The position numbers and the translations under genes are program-made. This document shows, piece after piece, positions 12,392 through 18,153 of a DNA stretch of 18,153 nucleotides (position 1 is its first letter; the number at the start of each line of letters is the position of its first letter). Where the stretch lies: NCBI GenBank assembly GCA_900553965.1, contig USFX01000026.1, positions 1 to 18,153 on the forward strand, in the 5' to 3' direction. Origin of the DNA: an uncultured Prevotella sp. (lineage in GTDB: Bacteria > Bacteroidota > Bacteroidia > Bacteroidales > Bacteroidaceae). Below the pieces are notes generated by a model. That model did not search any database, was not told the origin of the DNA, and saw nothing but the letters and a program-made list of their open reading frames with translations.

Positions 12392-15389
12392 ATGGCCATC
12401 AGATTAAATAAAGTATTAACAGAACTGAACATCGGGCTTCAGACGGCTGTCGACTTTCTGAAGAACAAGAAGAACTTGGGCGAGATTAAGGAAGACGCCA
12501 ACCTGAGCACGAAGATAACCGATGAACAGTACAACGCGCTTGTGCGTGAGTTCAAAGGCGACAAGGACATAAAGAGCGAGGCAGAGAAGATATTTGCCAA
12601 GAAGACCAAGGACAAGAAGTCGGACCGCAAGGTGACCAAGGCCGAAGACCTTCTCGAACAGCGTCCGGCGTTCAAGCCGCTGGGCAAGATTGACCTTGAC
12701 AGCGTAGGCCGCAAGCCCGCACAGCCGGTCAAGGAGACCACGGAGAAGAAGCCGAAACCGGCTGCTCCCGCCGCAGCCGCCGGGAAGCCGGCCGAGGCCG
12801 CACCGGCTGCTGAGAAGAAGGAGACCGTTGCCGCCGCTGTCCAGAAGCAAACCACGGAGAAGCCCGCAAAGGCAGGACAGCCCAAGAAGCAGGAGCAGCC
12901 CAAACCGGCAGTGCCGGCCGAGGCTTCCGCCAAACCAGCCAAGCCCGCACGTCCGGAACAGCAGCAGAAGCCCGCTGCTCCCGTAGCCGAGGCAAAGACA
13001 GAAGCTTGCCGCAGCCGCAGCGGAAAACAAGAAGCCTGAGGCTCCGGCCGCTGAACCGGAAAGCACGCCGGCCGAGCCGAAGATATTCACCCTGCAGAGT
13101 GAGGCAAAGCTGGCTCCGAAGGTGAACGTGCTCGGAAAGATTGACCTCTCGCAGCTCAACCAGAGCACCCGGCCCAAGAAGAAGTCGAAGGAGGAGCGCC
13201 GCAAGGAGCGCGAGAACAAGAACGGACAGCAGAACGGCACAGAACGCAAGAAACGCGTCCGTATCGGTAAGGAGCGCGTAGACATCGAAGCTGCCGCCAA
13301 GCAGGCCGGCGGCTCATCGGCCGGCGGCAAGAAGAACAAGAACAAAGGCGGACAGGGCAATGCCGGTCAGGGTGCCGCCGGAGGACAGAACGGCGGAAAG
13401 AACGCTGCCGCTGACCGCGGAGGTCAGGGCGGAAAGGGCCGCAACCGCAACAAGAACCGTCAGCCGGCCAAGCCGCTGGAGGTCAGCGAGGAGGACGTTG
13501 CACGTCAGGTAAAGGAGACGCTGGCACGTCTCACGAACAAGACAAACCAGAACAAGAAGGGCGCCAAGTATCGCCGCGAGAAGCGTGAGGCCGTTCAGGA
13601 GCGTCTCAATGAGGAGCGTCGCGAGGAACAGGCAGAGAGCAAGACGCTCAAGCTGACCGAGTTCGTGACCGTATCGGAGCTGGCTACGATGATGAACGTG
13701 CCTGTGGTGAAGGTCATCGGAACATGTATGAGCCTCGGAATCATGGTGTCCATCAATCAGCGTCTGGACGCCGAGACCGTGAACATCGTTGCCGACGAGT
13801 TCGGCTTCAAGACCGAATATGTCAGCGCTGAGGTCAGCGAGGCCATCAGCGAGGAGGAGGACGACGAGAGCGATCTGCTGCCCCGCGCCCCAATCGTGAC
13901 GGTGATGGGTCACGTTGACCACGGTAAGACCTCGCTTCTCGACCACATCCGCAACACCAACGTCATCGCCGGTGAGGCCGGAGGAATCACCCAGCACATC
14001 GGAGCATACAACGTCACGCTCGGCGACGGCCGCAAGATAACGTTTCTCGACACGCCGGGTCACGAGGCATTCACGGCCATGCGTGCCCGCGGAGCACAGG
14101 TTACGGACATCGCCATCATCATCATCGCGGCCGACGATAGCGTCATGCCGACGACGAAGGAGGCCATCTCACATGCTCAGGCGGCCAACGTTCCGATGGT
14201 GTTCGCCATCAACAAGATAGACAAGCCGGGCGCAAATCCCGACAAGATACGCGAAGACCTGTCTCAGATGAACCTCCTCGTGGAAGAGTGGGGCGGTAAG
14301 TACCAGTGTCAGGAGATTTCGGCCAAGAAGGGAATGGGTGTCGACGACCTGCTGGAGAAGGTTCTGCTGGAGGCCGAGATGCTCGACCTGAAGGCCAATC
14401 CGAACCGCCGTGCGACGGGCTCGATCATCGAGTCGTCGCTGGACAAGGGCCGTGGATATGTCTCTACGGTGCTCGTGAGCAACGGAACGCTCAAGGTCGG
14501 CGACTATGTCGTTGCCGGAACGAGCTACGGCCGCATCAAGGCCATGTTCAACGAGCGCAACCAGCGCATCCAGAAGGCAGCCCCGGCCGAGCCCGCGATA
14601 ATCCTCGGACTCAACGGCGCGCCGACGGCCGGTGACTCATTCCACGTGATGGAGACCGAGCAGGAGGCCAAGGAGATTGCCGGAAAACGCGAGCGTCTGC
14701 AGCGTGAGCAGGGTCTGCGCACACAGACCCGTCTGACTCTGGCCGACATCAGCCACCGCATCGCCCTCGGTTCGTTCAAGGAGCTCAACCTCATCGTCAA
14801 GGGCGACACCGACGGTTCGGTGGAGGCTCTGAGCGATTCGTTCATCAAGCTGTCCACGGAGAAGATAAAGGTCAACGTCATCCACAAGGCCGTGGGTCAG
14901 ATTTCGGAGAACGACGTCCAGCTGGCCGACGCTTCCGACGCCATCATCGTGGGCTTCCAGGTGCGTCCCTCGACCGGCGCGCGCAAGCTGGCCGACAACG
15001 AGGGCGTGGAGATAAACACCTATTCCATCATCTATGACGCCATCGAGGACATCAAGTCGGCCATGGAAGGCATGCTCGACAAGGTGAAGAAAGAGATTGT
15101 TACGGGTCAGGTGGAAGTGCGCCAGGTGTTCAAGATCTCCAAGGTCGGAACCGTTGCCGGAGCCATTGTCACCGAAGGAAAGGTCCATCGCTCGGACCGT
15201 GCCCGTGTCGTACGCGACGGTATCGTGGTCCACACGGCCGACATCAGCGCGCTCAAGCGCTACAAGGACGATGTCAAGGAGGTGCCGACAGGATTTGAGT
15301 GCGGTATCAGCCTCGTCAACTTCAACGATATTCTTGAAGGCGACATCATCGAGACATTCACAGAAATCGAGGTACAGCAGAAGCTGTAA
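12392..15389 (+). CDS. infB: Translation initiation factor IF-2, with a frameshift in the linker
   Basis: IF-2 is the GTPase that places initiator tRNA on the 30S subunit and promotes subunit joining. The gene begins MAIRLNKVLTELNIGLQTAV (IF2N domain), runs through a long Lys/Ala/Pro linker, a second IF2N-like domain (VSELATMMNVPVVKVIGTCM), the G domain with GHVDHGKT (13908-13931), DTPGHE (14049-14066), NKID (14211-14222) and SAKKG (14319-14333), then domains II-IV to the stop at 15389. Full length is about 1000 codons, normal for the phylum. The frame breaks near 13000: the first frame ends at TGA 13037-13039, while the second is open upstream of this, reading LAAAAAENKKPEAPAAEPES. Removing one base at about 13001-13007 joins them. 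In an essential gene this is more likely an error than a real mutation, although re-initiation (for example GTG 13122) could yield a shorter, G-domain-intact form. Confidence 0.92.
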
Positions 15390-15442
15390 CATCCGAACAC
15401 AATCATGACAACGTTCCGGTTGCATAACCGGAGTACAATAAG

Positions 15443-15484
15443 GCAAGGACGCCGGAGCTGCAATGACAGTCTCCGGCGTCTTGC
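15443..15484 (+). terminator. Hairpin terminator after infB
   Basis: GACGCCGGAG (15448-15457) pairs perfectly with CTCCGGCGTC (15471-15480) across 13 bases, and GCAAG/TTGC extends the stem with one bulged base. It lies 54 bases after the infB stop. No long T tract follows, so it may be a stabilising 3' stem rather than a strict intrinsic terminator. Confidence 0.6.
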
Positions 15485-15516
15485 GTTACGGACCGGTAAG
15501 CATCCTGCCGTAAATC

Positions 15517-15687
15517 AAAATGAGTCATATTACCCGGTAAAACGAGTCATATTACCGAGTAAAATGAGTCATATTACTGAGTAAAATGAGTCATATTGCA
15601 AAGTAATATAGGCTATATTACCCGGTAAAACAGGCTATATTACCGACCAATATAGCCTATATTGCCGGCCAAAACAGGCTGTTTTAC
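15517..15687. repeat. 22-bp tandem repeat array, about 7.8 units
   Basis: Units begin at 15517, 15539, 15561, 15583, 15605, 15627, 15649 and 15671 (the last is 17 bases). Each unit alternates two dyads: one around AGTCA or AGGCT, the other of the TTAC...GTAA type at the unit junction. Units 1-4 share GAGTCATATT; units 5-7 share an ATATAGGCTATATT-like form; the last is AAAACAGGCTGTTTT. There is no coding potential. The array sits between the infB hairpin and the priA promoter. It may be a protein-binding array or an interspersed repeat; this is not decided by sequence. Confidence 0.85.
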
Positions 15688-15742
15688 TTCCTCCGTCCGC
15701 TTCCTTCATGCTCCTTCAGGATAGAAAAAAGGACGTCATGGC

Positions 15743-15773
15743 TTTGCCGTTCGTGGCTAAAGCAGTATCTTTG
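15743..15773 (+). promoter_or_regulatory. priA promoter, giving a leaderless or near-leaderless mRNA
   Basis: TTTG (15743-15746) and TATCTTTG (15766-15773) are separated by 19 bases, the best match to the Bacteroidetes promoter in the window. Transcription should start about 6 bases after the box, essentially at the ATG at 15780. This also argues against the in-frame upstream ATG at 15708. Confidence 0.7.
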
Positions 15774-15779
15774 CATGCG

Positions 15780-18053
15780 ATGAAATATGCAGACGTAATC
15801 CTTCCCCTGCCCCTCGAAGGGCTGTTCACCTATTCCGTGCCGCCGTCGCTGGAGGGCGCGGTGCGCTTCGGCATGCGCGTTGTGGTGCCCTTCGGACGCA
15901 GAAAGACATACATGGGTGTCGTGGCGCGGGTTCACGACACGGCTCCCGAGGGCTACGACGTGAAGCCCGTGGCTCAGGTGCCGGACAAGGCCGAGGTCGT
16001 GACCGAGGGGCAGTATCGTCTCTGGCAGTGGATTGCCGACTACTATATGTCGCCCATCGGCGAGGTCATGAAGGCCGCGCTGCCCTCCGGACTGAAGGCC
16101 GAGGAGGGATGGCGGCCGCGCACCGAGCTTTATGTCCGCCTCACGCCGCCATACCGTTCGGAGCGCGCGCTGCATATAGCGATGGACATGCTGCGCCGCG
16201 CCGACCGTCAGATGGAGGTTCTCACGGCCTATCTCGCCCTTTCCCATTGGGACACGCTGAGCGGGGACACCTGCCGGATGGAGCCGGTGGAGATAACGCG
16301 GGAGGAGCTCATGAACGCCTCCCACGCCAATCTGGCTTCCGTCACGGCGCTCGTCAAGCGCGGCGTCCTGGAGACATACACCCGCGAGGTGGGCCGTCTC
16401 AACGCCGGAGGAGAGCCGTGTCCGGATAATATCCGGCCGCTGAGCCAGCCGCAGCAGGACGCCTACAACGCCATATTGTTTTCTTTCCTCAGCAAGAACG
16501 TCACGCTGCTCCACGGAGTTACGTCGAGCGGCAAGACCGAGATATACATCCATCTCATCCAGCGCGAGCTCGACGCCGGCCGGCAGGTGCTCTATCTGCT
16601 GCCCGAGATAGCCCTGACGGTGCAGATGATGGACCGTCTGCGCCGCGTCTTCGGCCGCCGTCTGGGCATTTACCACTCGAAATATTCCGATGCCGAGCGC
16701 GTCGAGATATGGCGCAAGCAGCTCTCCGACGCCCCCTTCGACATCATTCTCGGCGCCCGTTCGGCCGTCCTGCTGCCCTTCCGGCGCCTCGGACTGGTCA
16801 TCGTCGACGAGGAACACGAGTCCAGCTACAAGCAGCAGGACCCCGCGCCGCGTTACCATGCCCGCTCGGCCGCCGTCATGCTGGCCTCAATGGCGGGTGC
16901 AAAGACGCTCCTCGGAACGGCCACGCCGTCGATGGAGACGTATCACAACGCCGTGAAGGGAAAGTACGGGCTGGTCAGTCTCACAACGCGCTATCAGGGT
17001 GTGGAGCTTCCCGAGATTCAGATTGTCGACATAGCCGACCTCCAGCGCCGCCGGATGATGAACGGGCCGTTCTCCCCGCAGCTCCTGACCCGCGTCAGGG
17101 AGGCGCTGGAACGCGGCGAACAGGCCATACTGTTCCAGAACCGCCGCGGCTTCGCACCGATGATAGAGTGCCGCCAGTGCGGTTGGGTGCCGCGTTGCAA
17201 CAGTTGCGACGTGAGCCTGACGCTCCACCGGAGCATGAACCAGCTGACGTGCCACTACTGCGGCGCGACGACGCCCGTGCCCTCGGAGTGTCCCGCCTGT
17301 GGCAGCCGTGAACTGCGGACGCGCGGTTTCGGCACGGAGAAGATTGAGGACATCATCCGCGACATCTTCCCCGAGGCACGCGTGGCGCGGATGGATCTCG
17401 ACACAACGAAGACGCGGAATGCCTACGGCCGCATCATCGGCGACTTCGCCGAAGGGCGCACCGACATTCTCATCGGCACGCAGATGGTCAGCAAGGGACT
17501 GGATTTCGCCCGCGTCAGCGTCGTCGGCATACTCAGCGCCGACACGATGCTGAGCTATCCCGACTTCCGGGCATACGAACAGGCATATATGATGATGGCT
17601 CAGGTGAGCGGCCGTGCGGGCCGTCGCGGTCGCCGCGGGCTTGTCATTCTGCAGACGAAGAGCCCCGATCTGCCGGTCATACGGCAGGTGGTGGCCAACG
17701 ACTACGCCTCTCTCTACCGCGACATAGCCGAGGAAAGGCTTGCTTTCCGCTATCCGCCGTACACCCACCTTATATATATATACCTCAAGCACCGCCACGA
17801 CGACACCGTCACGGCAGCCGCTCTGCAGCTCGCCGCCTGGCTCCGCCAGTGGTTCGGGGGGCGTGTTCTCGGCCCCGACAAGCCGTCGGTGGCACGTGTG
17901 AAGACGCTGAGCATAAGGAAAATTGTTCTCAAACTGGAGAACTCGATAGACTTGCCCCGTGTCCGCGAATATCTCCGCATGGCCCAACAAGGTCTCGCCA
18001 AGGACAAACGTTACACCTCGGTGATGATGTATTATGACGTGGACCCGGTTTAA
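15780..18053 (+). CDS. priA: Primosomal protein N' / replication restart helicase PriA
   Basis: PriA recognises stalled forks and D-loops, unwinds the lagging arm 3' to 5' and starts primosome assembly for replication restart. From ATG 15780 the protein is 757 residues. It begins with the 3'-DNA-binding domain (MKYADVILPLPLEGLFTYSV...GMRVVVPFGRRKTYMGVV), then the helicase core with Walker A GVTSSGKT (246-253), the DEEH box (343-346), GTATPSMET (379-387), eight zinc-binding cysteines (C464, C467, C473, C476, C491, C494, C504, C507), motif GTQMVSKGLDF (566-576) and the QVSGRAGR motif (about 602-609). An in-frame ATG at 15708 would add 24 residues, but the promoter lies inside that stretch and 15780 begins exactly where the family does. 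All catalytic motifs are intact. Confidence 0.96.
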   Translation: MKYADVILPLPLEGLFTYSVPPSLEGAVRFGMRVVVPFGRRKTYMGVVARVHDTAPEGYDVKPVAQVPDKAEVVTEGQYRLWQWIADYYMSPIGEVMKAALPSGLKAEEGWRPRTELYVRLTPPYRSERALHIAMDMLRRADRQMEVLTAYLALSHWDTLSGDTCRMEPVEITREELMNASHANLASVTALVKRGVLETYTREVGRLNAGGEPCPDNIRPLSQPQQDAYNAILFSFLSKNVTLLHGVTSSGKTEIYIHLIQRELDAGRQVLYLLPEIALTVQMMDRLRRVFGRRLGIYHSKYSDAERVEIWRKQLSDAPFDIILGARSAVLLPFRRLGLVIVDEEHESSYKQQDPAPRYHARSAAVMLASMAGAKTLLGTATPSMETYHNAVKGKYGLVSLTTRYQGVELPEIQIVDIADLQRRRMMNGPFSPQLLTRVREALERGEQAILFQNRRGFAPMIECRQCGWVPRCNSCDVSLTLHRSMNQLTCHYCGATTPVPSECPACGSRELRTRGFGTEKIEDIIRDIFPEARVARMDLDTTKTRNAYGRIIGDFAEGRTDILIGTQMVSKGLDFARVSVVGILSADTMLSYPDFRAYEQAYMMMAQVSGRAGRRGRRGLVILQTKSPDLPVIRQVVANDYASLYRDIAEERLAFRYPPYTHLIYIYLKHRHDDTVTAAALQLAAWLRQWFGGRVLGPDKPSVARVKTLSIRKIVLKLENSIDLPRVREYLRMAQQGLAKDKRYTSVMMYYDVDPV

Positions 18054-18059
18054 AAACAC

Positions 18060-18092
18060 CTAAGACCCAGCTAAGATCCAGCTAAAACCCAC
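18060..18092. repeat. Three 11-bp tandem repeats
   Basis: CTAAGACCCAG (18060-18070), CTAAGATCCAG (18071-18081) and CTAAAACCCAC (18082-18092) follow immediately after priA. It is a short degenerate array bordering the foldback-related sequence at 18120. Confidence 0.6.
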
Positions 18093-18119
18093 CCCAAGAG
18101 GGTGTTGCAGAACTCGCAT

Positions 18120-18153
18120 GGAAGCCTTTAAGTGGGGTAATCTTAGTCCCCTC
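18120..18153. repeat. Start of a second copy of the 5.5-kb foldback family (cut by the window edge)
   Basis: The last 34 bases (GGAAGCCTTTAAGTGGGG..., ending AGTCCCCTC) align with 5497-5530 of the foldback arm, with only a few differences. They stop where the CCCCTCC/GGAGGGG palindrome would continue, so the rest presumably lies outside the window. Confidence 0.7.

Noticed and set aside
15517..15687. CRISPR array
   Set aside because: The 22-bp periodicity has no unique spacers between repeats and no cas genes; the units are contiguous tandem repeats.
15708..15779. Upstream in-frame start for priA
   Set aside because: The promoter -33/-7 elements lie inside this stretch, and the family begins at MKYADV, encoded from 15780.
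15684..16859. Minus-strand frame of 391 codons opposite priA (with a similar one at 16887-18059)
   Set aside because: Both are antisense shadows created by GC-rich codon use in priA; they have no domain or start signals.
1..18153. tRNA or rRNA genes
   Set aside because: I saw no cloverleaf with a GTTCRANNC-type T loop and no rRNA-like sequence by eye. A covariance search would be decisive.

Overview
The window reads as chromosomal DNA of a Bacteroidales bacterium. The stretch from about 4.3 kb to the end looks Prevotella/Bacteroides-like: its housekeeping proteins (Dut, RimP, NusA, IF2, PriA, dGTPase) have the Bacteroidetes form, there are few classical E. coli-type promoters, and TAnnTTTG (-7) boxes precede several genes. 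This assignment comes from protein character and gene order, not from a database search.

Layout. Positions 1-3772 (minus strand) hold a tight run of four family 2 glycosyltransferase genes, typical of a surface polysaccharide locus. The third in transcription order is broken by a one-base frameshift, and the fourth runs off the left edge. Positions 3839-4180 hold a small, probably frame-damaged membrane-protein gene. Positions 4182-5312 (minus) hold a secreted TPR protein, which looks cut short and joined to an unrelated tail near 4301, and dut. A 370-bp foldback element (5388-5757) separates these from a two-component pair (7874-5762, minus: OmpR-type regulator, then histidine kinase). Positions 7905-8669 are about 0.8 kb of gene-free sequence packed with inverted repeats and hairpins. 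On the plus strand there follow two overlapping micro-genes (8709-8950), dgt (9024-10361), the rimP-nusA-infB translation/transcription operon (10534-15389, with a frameshift in the infB linker), a 22-bp tandem repeat array (15517-15687) and priA (15780-18053). The last 100 bases begin another repeat region related to the foldback at 5.5 kb.

How the genes work together. The plus-strand block is core information processing: ribosome maturation (RimP), transcription elongation and termination (NusA), translation initiation (IF2) and replication restart (PriA). Dut and dGTPase both trim unwanted deoxynucleotides from the pool. The two-component pair is an RprX/RprY-like sensor system with no target visible here. 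The glycosyltransferases assemble a cell-surface glycan and show no functional link to the rest.

The most notable signals are non-coding. Nearly every intergenic gap right of 5 kb carries a foldback or tandem repeat. The most unusual is the 22-bp array, whose units keep dyad symmetry while their arm sequences change. Two cautions apply. Several open frames are broken by small indels (632-1688, 3839-4180, infB), and the TPR gene changes character abruptly near 4301, so part of the window may reflect assembly or sequencing error, or a chimeric join between two Bacteroidales sequences.
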